Assembly: GCF_036311985.1 (NCBI RefSeq)
Contig: NZ_JAZDCJ010000047.1
DNA length: 15,208 bases
Direction: 5' to 3' (one strand)
From: JAZDCJ01 sp036311985
GTDB taxonomy: Bacteria; Actinomycetota; Actinomycetes; Actinomycetales; Micrococcaceae
Shown here: positions 1 to 6,682 of the stretch, piece after piece
Position numbering within the stretch: the stretch's first letter is position 1
How the letters are laid out: each line of letters opens with the position of its first letter
The notes under the pieces: model-generated
Told to the model about the DNA's origin: nothing
The model's input: only the letters and a program-made list of their open reading frames with translations
The model's database searches: none
Made by a program: the position numbers and the translations under genes

Positions 1-31
1 TACGCATGTGCCTCCCCCCCGTGAAGAATAG

Positions 32-60
32 AGGCCCCGCACCCGGATGGGTGCGGGCCT
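32..60 (-). terminator. Hairpin terminator after the bL37 gene
   Basis: An inverted repeat pairs AGGCCCCGCACCC (32-44) with GGGTGCGGGCCT (49-60), giving a 12-bp GC-rich stem with one bulged C and a short loop. It lies 22 bases past the bL37 stop codon. On the minus strand it is followed by a modestly T-rich stretch (CTATTCTTCAC). It is the likely end of the bL37 transcript. The run after the stem is weak as a U-tract, so it could also act from the other side. Confidence 0.65.
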
Positions 61-82
61 CCGCCGTTTCCTCAGCTACCGC

Positions 83-157
83 TCAGGTGTTGGGGCGCTT
101 ACCGTGGTTCGCTCCGCCACGCTTACGGTCACGGCGCTTACGTGCACGCTTGCTCAT
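83..157 (-). CDS. 50S ribosomal protein bL37
   Basis: This 24-residue, strongly basic protein begins MSKRARKRRDRK and ends in the block ANHGKRPN followed by Thr. As I remember it, the pattern matches bL37, the tiny actinobacterial large-subunit protein first seen in mycobacterial ribosome structures, which is also 24 residues with the same ANHGKRPN ending. Its role is structural, in the 50S subunit. The ATG at 157-155 is chosen because a good Shine-Dalgarno (AGGAG, minus strand, 163-167) sits 5 bases upstream. The reading frame stays open further upstream, but that part lies antisense to or overlapping padR and is not coding. The gene follows padR by 65 bases and ends before a hairpin. Genes this short are often missed. 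Confidence 0.88.
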   Translation of the reverse strand: MSKRARKRRDRKRGGANHGKRPNT

Positions 158-213
158 GGTGACTCCTAACGTCGATCCGTACAGGGACTGCGTACCAGTC
201 TCCCACATCGCCC

Positions 214-239
214 CGGCCCCTCCTAACCAGGCGGGGCCG
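214..239 (-). terminator. Weak hairpin at the padR stop codon
   Basis: CGGCCCC (214-220) and GGGGCCG (233-239) form a 7-bp stem around a 12-base loop that contains the padR stop codon. No T-tract follows on the minus strand. It may attenuate or end padR transcription before bL37, but in DNA this GC-rich it could be chance. Confidence 0.25.
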
Positions 240-873
240 TGTTCGACTCGCGCCGCAGGACCGAGCGCATGGAGGCCAGGGCCTGGTCCAGGACGGTGCG
301 GACGGTCTCCGCGGCGACCTCGTCGAGCGCCTCCCGCCCGGCCCGCCGCACGAGGACCCTGGCCTCGGTCCGGAAGTCGTCGACAAGCCGCTCGAGTTCG
401 CGCGCGGCCGTCTGGAAGTCGCCGGCGGCGGGGGAGCCGTGGCGCGTCCGCCGCTCGCGCGCGGAGGCGGGAGTGGAGCGGGCCCTGCCCCTGGCCTCCT
501 CGGCGGAGGCCGCCAGGTCCGCGCGCAGTCCCCGCATCGACTGGCGCAACTCGTCGCGCAGGGTATCGGCGAGCTCGCGGACCGTGGCGGAGATGTCGGC
601 CTCGATCCCGTGCAGTTCGTCCCCGCGCTCGGCGAGCTCCCGGCGGCCGGCGGCCGTGATGCCGTAGATGGTCCGCCGCCCGTCGGGCACCGTCGCGACC
701 AGCCCCTCCTGTTCGAGCTTGGCGAGGCGTGGATATACGGTGCCCGCGCTGGGCTTGTAGGTTCCGCCGAAGCGGTCCTCCAGGGCGCGGATGAGCTCGT
801 AGCCGTGCATGTCGCCGTCGGCGAGGAGCGAGAGGAGGTAGAGGCGGAGCGCTCCGTGGGCGAAGACGGCCAT
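223..873 (-). CDS. PadR-family transcriptional regulator
   Basis: The protein has 216 residues. Residues 1-80 are a PadR winged-helix domain: an N-terminal helix (GALRLYLLSLLADG), the GYEL turn, the recognition region with AGTVYPRLAKLEQEGLV, and a wing ending in the family-typical YGITAAGRREL. Residues 85-216 are Ala/Arg/Glu-rich and helical, longer than in the smallest PadR proteins, and presumably dimerise. The start ATG lies two bases after the stop of the upstream DUF4097 gene (TAG-GC-ATG) with only a weak ribosome site, so translation is probably coupled. PadR proteins are usually repressors of an adjacent gene. The likely target is its own operon through the AT-rich repeats at 1748-1781. 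The effector is unknown. Family assignment is firm; target and ligand are inferred. Confidence 0.9.
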   Translation of the reverse strand: MAVFAHGALRLYLLSLLADGDMHGYELIRALEDRFGGTYKPSAGTVYPRLAKLEQEGLVATVPDGRRTIYGITAAGRRELAERGDELHGIEADISATVRELADTLRDELRQSMRGLRADLAASAEEARGRARSTPASARERRTRHGSPAAGDFQTAARELERLVDDFRTEARVLVRRAGREALDEVAAETVRTVLDQALASMRSVLRRESNTAPPG

Positions 874-875
874 GC

Positions 876-1715
876 CTAGCCCGCCGCCGTCGCCTCGTCG
901 CGGTGGAACACCGCCAGCGCACCCGAGACCGTCGTCGCGGTGAGCTTGAGCGCGCCGCCCGACGGGCCGAGGTGCGTGTCGACCTTCTCGGCCAGGCCCG
1001 TGAAGCGCTGCTCGCCGACGGTGATGGAGCCGCTCGTGGAACGGGCGGAGACGTGCACGCCGCTCGCCGCCGGGACGCGCACTGTCACGTCGCCGCTCAC
1101 GGCGGAGACGCCGACGCTGCGCGGTTCCCCGAGCAGGTCGACGGCGACGTCGCCGCTCACCGTCTTGGCCCGCACATGCTCGAGCCAGCCGGAGGCCGTG
1201 ACCTCGCCGGAGACGCTCTCGGCGGTCAGCGGTCCGCTGTGGTGGCGCACGATCACCTCGCCGCTCACGGTCGCGGCGCGGAGCCGCCCCTGTGTGTCGT
1301 CGGCCATCATGGAGCCCGAGACCGTCTTGAGCTCGACGTCGGCGTCGACCCCGCAGACGAGGCCGTCGCCGTCGACCGTGGCGGCACGGACCGGGACGCC
1401 GGCGGGGACGGCGATGCTCAGCACGGCCTCGTGGCGCGCCCCGCCGCGACGGCCGATGCCGCGGATGAGCACGCCGACCGATCCGAGGGGGCCGTCGTCG
1501 CGATGGCGCAGCTTGAGTCGTCCGCCGCGCAGCTCCAGGGTCAGGGGCGGGCCGTGGACGGCGGAGACCTCGACGCGGACGACGGGCTCCTGGTGGACGA
1601 TGACGTCGATGCGTCCGCCGACGATGCCGGCATCGAGGGACTGCACTCCCTCGATCTCGAGCGTCTGCGGGCCCTCGACGGACCAGTCGCCGTCCCGTGG
1701 CGTGGATGATTCCAT
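876..1715 (-). CDS. DUF4097-family beta-repeat protein
   Basis: The 279-residue protein carries at least eight copies of a T/S-V-x-G turn, near residues 113, 131, 149, 167, 185, 205, 226 and 262. The first five are spaced exactly 18 residues, as expected for one rung each of a beta-solenoid. This is the hallmark of DUF4097 (YvlB-like, adhesin-like) proteins, whose biochemical role is not established. No signal peptide or membrane segment is visible, so it is probably cytosolic. The frame is open back to 1763, but the start at 1715 is preferred because GGAGG (1721-1725, minus strand) lies 5 bases before that ATG and the extra 16 residues would read through the promoter. It forms an operon with padR, an association common for DUF4097 genes and suggestive of envelope or stress control. 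Confidence 0.85.
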   Translation of the reverse strand: MESSTPRDGDWSVEGPQTLEIEGVQSLDAGIVGGRIDVIVHQEPVVRVEVSAVHGPPLTLELRGGRLKLRHRDDGPLGSVGVLIRGIGRRGGARHEAVLSIAVPAGVPVRAATVDGDGLVCGVDADVELKTVSGSMMADDTQGRLRAATVSGEVIVRHHSGPLTAESVSGEVTASGWLEHVRAKTVSGDVAVDLLGEPRSVGVSAVSGDVTVRVPAASGVHVSARSTSGSITVGEQRFTGLAEKVDTHLGPSGGALKLTATTVSGALAVFHRDEATAAG

Positions 1716-1747
1716 GGGTTCCTCCAGCTGGATTCGGTGCGATGCGT

Positions 1748-1781
1748 TATATCGCGTTGTCATTCACGATATATCGCGATA
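1748..1781 (-). promoter_or_regulatory. Probable PadR operator over the DUF4097-padR promoter
   Basis: In a GC-rich setting this stretch has two copies of TATATCGCG, at 1748-1756 and 1770-1778, offset by 22 bp (about two helical turns). The second extends to TATATCGCGATA, nearly a full palindrome, and contains the perfect palindromes CGATATATCG and TATCGCGATA. The first is a half-site on the same face of the helix. On the minus strand the sequence TATAAC (1746-1751) is a plausible -10 element, so bound protein would block RNA polymerase. Position directly upstream of a padR operon suggests autoregulation. The symmetry is seen directly; the regulator is inferred. Confidence 0.7.
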
Positions 1782-1791
1782 CCGCGACGCG

Positions 1792-1822
1792 CAAGGCCCG
1801 GACGGAAGCCGTCCGGGCCTTG
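1792..1822 (-). terminator. Perfect 14-bp hairpin terminator after the SGNH gene
   Basis: CAAGGCCCGGACGG (1792-1805) and CCGTCCGGGCCTTG (1809-1822) are exact reverse complements separated by the loop AAG. The hairpin lies 54 bases after the stop codon of the SGNH-like gene and just before the DUF4097 promoter. It should insulate that promoter from upstream transcription. There is no long T-tract, which is common for actinobacterial terminators. Confidence 0.75.
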
Positions 1823-1876
1823 AGTGGTGCCGTCGGGTCGCGGCGGGCAGCGCGGCGGGGCGCGGCCGCGTGCTGG

Positions 1877-2479
1877 TCAGGCGGACGGCTCCGGGAGTCC
1901 GAGCCACGTGTACCAGCCACGGTGGAGGACGAGCCACGCCATGAGGCCGTGTCCCGCTTGGCCGGGCAGCCCGTCGTTGGCCGCCAGATCCGTGCGCCAC
2001 TGCTCGTGGTTCTGCAGCGGGGTGAACGTGTCCACGTAGGCGTGGCGGCGGCGGTTCGCCACGTCGGCGTAGGCCGCCGACAGTTCGGCCAGGCGCGCGT
2101 TGCGTTCGGCGTCGAGGCCCGGAACGGGGCCGACGACCATGGCCTTGATGCTCATCTGGGACGCGGCGTCGAGGATGTTCGCCAGGTTCAGCCGCGACCG
2201 CGCGGTGGAGAGGCCGAGGTCCAGATCCGCGTCGGAGAGGCCGATCACGAGGCGGTTCTCGTGCTCCTCGGACAGGCGGCGACCGGCCTCCTCGATCCAC
2301 CGCTGGGCCAGCGCCTCGGTGCCTTCGCCGGGCGCGGCCAGGGTGTAGCTCTGGACCCGCAGGTTCTCGCCCGTGGTCCGGGCGAGGACGCGGCCGTACC
2401 AGCCGAGCGCCCGGGGATCGCCGTGACCGGCCAGGAGCTCGTTGCCGACGGCGGCGATACGGAGTGTGCGTGCTTCCAC
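1877..2479 (-). CDS. SGNH/GDSL-hydrolase-like protein with degenerate active site
   Basis: The 200-residue protein fits the SGNH fold: an N-terminal strand with GNELLAG (12-18), the phrase RALGWYGRV (23-31), a central strand LVIGLSDAD (77-85), VVGPVPG (115-121) and a C-terminal GQAGHGLMAWL (173-183). In active GDSL enzymes the first block is GDSL, the third GxND and the last DxxH. Here Glu14 occupies the Ser position, Ser82 the Asn position and Pro172 the His position, so ester hydrolysis by the usual mechanism looks unlikely. The start is the GTG at 2479-2477, preceded by AAAGG. The frame runs open far into kgd, but that part is a shadow. It follows kgd across a terminator and a 101-base gap. 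Fold assignment is fairly good; the loss of activity is inferred. Confidence 0.75.
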   Translation of the reverse strand: MEARTLRIAAVGNELLAGHGDPRALGWYGRVLARTTGENLRVQSYTLAAPGEGTEALAQRWIEEAGRRLSEEHENRLVIGLSDADLDLGLSTARSRLNLANILDAASQMSIKAMVVGPVPGLDAERNARLAELSAAYADVANRRRHAYVDTFTPLQNHEQWRTDLAANDGLPGQAGHGLMAWLVLHRGWYTWLGLPEPSA

Positions 2480-2507
2480 GAAAGACCTTTCTAGGCGGCT
2501 GGATTCA

Positions 2508-2516
2508 ACACTAACA
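2508..2516 (-). promoter_or_regulatory. Possible extended -10 promoter of the SGNH-like gene
   Basis: On the minus strand the sequence TGTTAGTGT fits an extended -10 element (TG-N-TANNNT). Transcription would start near 2501, leaving a leader of about 22 bases before the GTG at 2479. It lies just past the kgd terminator hairpin, where an independent promoter would be expected. No -35 was recognised. Confidence 0.35.
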
Positions 2517-2525
2517 GGGGACCCT

Positions 2526-2567
2526 ACGCCGGAGGGCGGGACGACAGCGCGTCCCGCCCCCCGGCGT
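2526..2567 (-). terminator. Long hairpin terminator after kgd
   Basis: ACGCCGG (2526-2532) plus GGGCGGGACG (2534-2543) pairs with CGTCCCGCCC (2550-2559) plus CCGGCGT (2561-2567). This gives a 17-bp stem with a single A/C mismatch and a six-base loop. It begins 14 bases beyond the kgd stop codon. Strength and position make it the probable kgd terminator, although no clear U-tract follows. Confidence 0.75.
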
Positions 2568-2580
2568 CGTACCTTCCGCG

Positions 2581-5500
2581 TCAGCGGCCGAAGGCCTGCT
2601 TGAGCAGCTCGGCCTGCTCCACCTCGTGGCGCTTGTGCGAACCGGTCGAGGTCGCCGCCGAGGCCGAACGCGACGCGAGGCCCAGCCCGGAGTCGAGCTG
2701 CGGGGCCAGGTTCAGGCCGATGAACGGCCACGGACCCTGGTTCGCGGGCTCGTCCTGCGCCCAGACGACCTCGGCGTTCGGGTACTTCGCCAGTTCGGCC
2801 TTGATCTCCTCGAGCGGCAGCGGGTAGAGCTGCTCGACGCGGACGATCGCCGTGGTCTGGTCCGAGGCCTTCTTCCGCGCGGCCTCGAGGTCGTAGTACA
2901 GGCGCCCGGAGACGAGCAGGACGCGCTCGACCTTCTTGGCGTCGAGCGAGCCCGTGTCGCCGATCACCGGGCGGAAGCCGCCCTGCGTGAAGTCGGACAC
3001 CGAGCAGGCGGCGGCCTTGAGGCGCAGGAGCTGCTTCGGCGTGAAGATCACGAGCGGCTTGCGCGGGCGGGCGTACGCCTGGCGGCGGAGCAGGTGGAAG
3101 TGGTTCGCGCCCGTCGACGGGTTGGCCACGACCATGTTCTCCTCGGCACACATCTGCAGGAAGCGCTCGATGCGGGCGGAGGAGTGGTCCGGTCCCTGGC
3201 CCTCGTAGCCGTGCGGCAGCATCAGGACGAGCGAGGAGCGCTGCCCCCACTTCTGCTCGGCGGAGGAGATGAACTCGTCGATGACCGTCTGGGCGCCGTT
3301 GACGAAGTCTCCGAACTGCGCCTCCCACAACACGAGCGCGTCGGGCCGCTCGACGGAGTAGCCGTACTCGAAGCCCATGGCCGCGTACTCGGAGAGCAGC
3401 GAGTCGTAGATCCAGATGTTCGCCTGCTCCTCGGAGAGGTGCTGCAGCGGCATCCACACGGCGCCGTTCGCGCGGTCGTGGAACACCGCGTGGCGCTGGA
3501 CGAACGTGCCGCGGCGGGAGTCCTGGCCGGCGAGCCGGACCGGGACGCCTTCCATGGACAGCGAGCCGAAGGCCGCGATCTCGGCGAAGCCCCAGTCGAT
3601 GCCGCCTTCACGCGACATCTGCTCGCGGCGCTCCAGGAGCGCCTTGAGCTTCGGGTGCACCGTGAAGCCCTCGGGGATGTCGACATGCGCGGAGCCGATC
3701 CGGGCCAGCGTCTCGGCGCTGATCGCGGTCTCGCTGCGTGACGGCGTGGCCTCGTCGTCGACCTGCGAGGTCGGAAGCTCGAGGTCGTGCACCGAGCGGC
3801 CGTCGCTGCTGATCACGGGGATCGGCGAGGTCTGCGCCGCGTGCGTCTCGGAGAAGACGCGCTCGAGGCGCTCCTGGTAGTCGCGCAGGGCCTGGTCCGC
3901 CTCGTCCTGCGTGATGTCGCCGCGTCCGACGAGGGCCTCGGTGTAGAGCTTGCGCGTGGACCGCTTGGCCTCGATGAGGTTGTACATCATCGGCTGCGTC
4001 ATCGAGGGGTCGTCGCCCTCGTTGTGTCCGCGGCGGCGGTAGCAGACCAGGTCGATGACGACGTCCTTGTTGAAGCGCTGGCGGTACTTGAACGCGAACT
4101 GCGCGACGCGCACGACGGCCTCGGGGTCGTCCCCGTTGACGTGGAAGACGGGCGCCTGGACCATCTTGGCGACGTCGGTCGAGTAGACGGAGGAGCGCGA
4201 GGCGGTGGGCGAGGTCGTGAAGCCGACCTGGTTGTTCACGACGACGTGGATCGTGCCGCCCGTCCGGTAGCCGCGCAGCTGGGAGAGGTTCAGAGTCTCC
4301 GCGACGACGCCCTGGCCCGCGAAGGCCGCGTCGCCGTGCACGAGGATCGGCAGGACGTTGAAGGCCTCGCCGTCCTCGCCGAGCCGGTCCTGCTTGGCGC
4401 GGACGATGCCCTGGAGCACGGGGTCGACCGCCTCGAGGTGGGAGGGGTTCGCGGCGAGGTAGACCTTGGTCTCGTTGCCGTGCTCGGAGGTGAAGCGCCC
4501 TTCGGTGCCGAGGTGGTACTTGACGTCGCCCGAGCCCTGGACGCTGCGCGGGTCCTGCGTGCCCTCGAACTCGCGGAACACCTGCGCGTAGGTCTTGCCG
4601 GCGATGTTGGTCAGGACGTTGAGGCGTCCGCGGTGGGCCATGCCGATCGCGACCTCGTCCAGGCCGGCGTCGGCGGCGTCGGAGATGATGCCGTCGAGCA
4701 GCGGGATGAGGGACTCGCCGCCTTCGAGGGAGAAGCGCTTCTGGCCCACGAACTTGGTCTGCAGGAACGTCTCGAACGCCTCTGCGGCGTTGAGGGTGCC
4801 GAGGATGCGCAGCTGCTCCTCGCGGGTCGGCTTGCTGTACTCGTGCTCGAGCTCGGACTGGAACCACTCGCGCTCGACCGGATCCTGGATGTGCATGTAC
4901 TCGATGCCGGTGGTGCGGCAGTAGGCATCGCGCAGGACGCCGAGGATCTTGCGCAGCGGAAGGCGGGGCTGGCCGCCGAAGCCGCCCGTGACCCACTCAC
5001 GGTCCAGGTCCCACAGCGTCAGGCCGTAGGTCTGGATGTCGAGGTCCGGGTGGCGGCGCTGGACGTACTCGAGCGGGTTGGTGTCGGCCATGAGGTGGCC
5101 GCGCACGCGGTAGGCGTGGATGAGCTGCTGGATCCGGGCGATCTTGTTGACCTGCAGCTCGACGTCGACCTGGTTGTCGACGACCCAGCGGACCGGCTCG
5201 TAGGGGATGCGCAGGGCCTCGAAGATCTCGTCGTAGAAGCCCTGCTCGCCGAGCAGGAGGGACTCGACGAGGCGCAGGAACTCGCCCGAGCCGGCGCCCT
5301 GGATGACGCGGTGGTCGTAGGTGGAGGTCAGCGTGATGATCTTGCCCACGCCCTGCGAGGCGATGGTCTTCTCGCTCGCACCGCGGAACTCGGCAGGGTA
5401 CTCGAGGGCGCCCACGCCGACGATCGTGGCCTGGCCCTTGGACAGGCGCGGGACCGAGTGCACGGTGCCGATGCCACCGGGGTTGGTCAGCGAGACCGTC

Positions 5501-6402
5501 GTGCCGGCGTAGTCGTCCGCGGTGAGCTTGCCGTTGCGGGCGCGGCGGATGAGGTCCTCGTAGGTGTTCCAGAACTCCGAGAAGTTCATGGTCTCGGCCT
5601 TCTTGATGTTCGGGACCACGAGGAGGCGCGAGCCGTCGGGCTTGGGCATGTCGATCGCGATGCCGAAGTTCACGTGCGCCGGCTGAACGGCCACCGGCTT
5701 GCCGTCGACGACCTGGTAGGTGACGTTCTGCGAGGGGAAGAGCTTGAGGGCGCGGACCACGGCGAAGCCGATGAGGTGGGTGAAGGAGACCTTGCCGCCG
5801 CGGGCGCGCTTCAGGTGGCTGTTGATGACGATCCGGTTGTCGATCAGGGCCTTGGCGGGGACGGCGCGCACCGTCGTCGCGGTCGGGACCTCCAGGCTCT
5901 GCTCCATGTTGGTGGCGATCGCCTTGGCGGGGCCGCGCAACGGGGAGACCTTGTCCTCTTCGGCCGTGTCCTGGGACGATGCGGACTTGGGCAGCTCGGC
6001 CGGGATGGGCTGGGTCTTGGGGGCCGGCTTGGCGGGGGACTTGGTCTTGTCCTTCTCGGGGTCCGCCGGGACCCGCTCGCTGGAGGTCCCGGTGGAGGAC
6101 TCGGAGGAGGAGCCGGCCGTCGTGCCGGTCGTGTCGACCACGCGGGCGTGCGTGGCCGGGCGCGGAGCGGCCGGGGTCGCCGGTTCCCTGCCGGGCCGCG
6201 CCGGGGCGGACGACGCCGGGGCCGCCGCGGGCGCGCCGTTGGAGCCCGTGCCGCTGCCGTCCTGGGAGAACGACTCGAAGATGTCCCACCACTTCTTGTC
6301 GACGGATTCCTTGTCCCGCAGGAACTGCTGGTACAGCTCGTCGACGAGCCACTCGTTCCCTCCGAATTCCTCGGTCAAACGGTGGTGCGGTTGCTCTGGC
6401 AC
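2581..6402 (-). CDS. kgd: Multifunctional 2-oxoglutarate decarboxylase/dehydrogenase E1 with fused E2-like domain
   Basis: At 1273 residues this matches the actinobacterial KGD/OdhA fusion (about 1220-1230 in Mycobacterium and Corynebacterium). It acts in the cytosolic TCA cycle, converting 2-oxoglutarate to succinate semialdehyde or, with E2/E3 partners, to succinyl-CoA. Residues 1-45 are the N-terminal helical segment (EWLVDELYQQFL). Residues 46-150 are a disordered Ala/Pro/Ser/Thr linker. Residues 160-390 are an E2-like acyltransferase domain with the catalytic motif DHRVIQGAG (363-371). Residues 400-1273 are the thiamine-diphosphate E1 with MAHRGRL (588-594), GDAAFAGQG (690-698) and VVNNQVGF (721-728). 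No lipoyl domain is present, as usual for this family. The start is GTG with an upstream GGAAGAGG. In relatives, OdhI/GarA and PknG control the enzyme; neither gene is in this window. Confidence 0.97.
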   Translation of the reverse strand: MPEQPHHRLTEEFGGNEWLVDELYQQFLRDKESVDKKWWDIFESFSQDGSGTGSNGAPAAAPASSAPARPGREPATPAAPRPATHARVVDTTGTTAGSSSESSTGTSSERVPADPEKDKTKSPAKPAPKTQPIPAELPKSASSQDTAEEDKVSPLRGPAKAIATNMEQSLEVPTATTVRAVPAKALIDNRIVINSHLKRARGGKVSFTHLIGFAVVRALKLFPSQNVTYQVVDGKPVAVQPAHVNFGIAIDMPKPDGSRLLVVPNIKKAETMNFSEFWNTYEDLIRRARNGKLTADDYAGTTVSLTNPGGIGTVHSVPRLSKGQATIVGVGALEYPAEFRGASEKTIASQGVGKIITLTSTYDHRVIQGAGSGEFLRLVESLLLGEQGFYDEIFEALRIPYEPVRWVVDNQVDVELQVNKIARIQQLIHAYRVRGHLMADTNPLEYVQRRHPDLDIQTYGLTLWDLDREWVTGGFGGQPRLPLRKILGVLRDAYCRTTGIEYMHIQDPVEREWFQSELEHEYSKPTREEQLRILGTLNAAEAFETFLQTKFVGQKRFSLEGGESLIPLLDGIISDAADAGLDEVAIGMAHRGRLNVLTNIAGKTYAQVFREFEGTQDPRSVQGSGDVKYHLGTEGRFTSEHGNETKVYLAANPSHLEAVDPVLQGIVRAKQDRLGEDGEAFNVLPILVHGDAAFAGQGVVAETLNLSQLRGYRTGGTIHVVVNNQVGFTTSPTASRSSVYSTDVAKMVQAPVFHVNGDDPEAVVRVAQFAFKYRQRFNKDVVIDLVCYRRRGHNEGDDPSMTQPMMYNLIEAKRSTRKLYTEALVGRGDITQDEADQALRDYQERLERVFSETHAAQTSPIPVISSDGRSVHDLELPTSQVDDEATPSRSETAISAETLARIGSAHVDIPEGFTVHPKLKALLERREQMSREGGIDWGFAEIAAFGSLSMEGVPVRLAGQDSRRGTFVQRHAVFHDRANGAVWMPLQHLSEEQANIWIYDSLLSEYAAMGFEYGYSVERPDALVLWEAQFGDFVNGAQTVIDEFISSAEQKWGQRSSLVLMLPHGYEGQGPDHSSARIERFLQMCAEENMVVANPSTGANHFHLLRRQAYARPRKPLVIFTPKQLLRLKAAACSVSDFTQGGFRPVIGDTGSLDAKKVERVLLVSGRLYYDLEAARKKASDQTTAIVRVEQLYPLPLEEIKAELAKYPNAEVVWAQDEPANQGPWPFIGLNLAPQLDSGLGLASRSASAATSTGSHKRHEVEQAELLKQAFGR

Positions 6403-6491
6403 GGTGATACGCCTCTTCCTTGGTTGCCTCGCCGCGGTGCTGTGCAGCCAGTGCTGGACGTCTGCGACGACATAGTCCTCGACCTGCGGCC

Positions 6492-6497
6492 AGTCTA
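6492..6497 (-). promoter_or_regulatory. Probable -10 element of the kgd promoter
   Basis: The minus-strand hexamer TAGACT, preceded by ATT, fits the actinobacterial sigma-A -10 consensus (TANNNT) and stands out as locally AT-richer. Transcription would start near 6485, giving a leader of roughly 80 bases before the kgd GTG. I could not identify a convincing -35 box. Confidence 0.5.
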
Positions 6498-6630
6498 ATG
6501 ACTTTCGGCGCGCCGTTGCGAATCACCGCGCGGCCGTCGGGCGGGTGTGAAGCACGGCACGTCCCCGGCACGGCGCGGGGCGCCGTGGTCGCGGTGACGA
6601 CGCGGCAAACGCGCCGCGAACGCGGGATGA

Positions 6631-6660
6631 ACGGGCCTGGGCCGTGCGGCTCGGGCCCGT
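6631..6660. repeat. Inverted repeat upstream of the CNNM promoter
   Basis: ACGGGCC (6631-6637) pairs with GGCCCGT (6654-6660). Inside it GGGCC (6639-6643) can pair with GGCTC (6648-6652), allowing one G-T pair. It ends 7 bases before the putative -10 of the CNNM operon, where a -35 box or an operator would lie. It could be a regulator site or a minus-strand transcript structure. Confidence 0.4.
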
Positions 6661-6667
6661 GGTTCTG

Positions 6668-6673
6668 TAGACT
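6668..6673 (+). promoter_or_regulatory. Probable -10 element of the CNNM operon promoter
   Basis: TAGACT preceded by TG matches the same -10 form seen divergently for kgd. Transcription would start around 6680, leaving either a leader of about 175 bases before the CNNM ATG at 6857 or a nearly leaderless start for the small ORF at 6683. No clear -35 was found. Confidence 0.5.
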
Positions 6674-6682
6674 GGAGCCCTT

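Larger units (their letters stand above)
6403..6682. other. Divergent intergenic region between kgd and the CNNM operon
   Basis: These 280 bases, plus the 174-base leader that follows, separate two divergent transcription units. I see no convincing conventional gene. A -10-like TAGACT lies on each strand (6492-6497 minus, 6668-6673 plus), together with a large inverted repeat at 6631-6660. The centre (about 6510-6630) is GC-rich with short CGCG-type repeats and no recognised operator. A plus-strand open frame (6420-6794) crosses it but has no coding character and begins inside the kgd leader. Confidence 0.6.

Noticed and set aside
158..922. Long upstream extension of the bL37 reading frame
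   Set aside because: It overlaps padR out of frame and is Arg-rich without a domain. The ATG at 157 has a strong Shine-Dalgarno and gives the exact bL37 length.
2480..3457. N-terminal extension of the SGNH-like protein into kgd
   Set aside because: The extension would overlap kgd in another frame and include its terminator hairpin. The SGNH fold begins right after the GTG at 2479, which has its own ribosome site.
3787..6498. A 903-codon plus-strand open frame opposite kgd
   Set aside because: It lies fully antisense to the well-conserved kgd. Its Val/Gly/Ala/Asp/Leu/Arg-rich translation is the usual mirror of a GC-rich gene, with no domain recognised.
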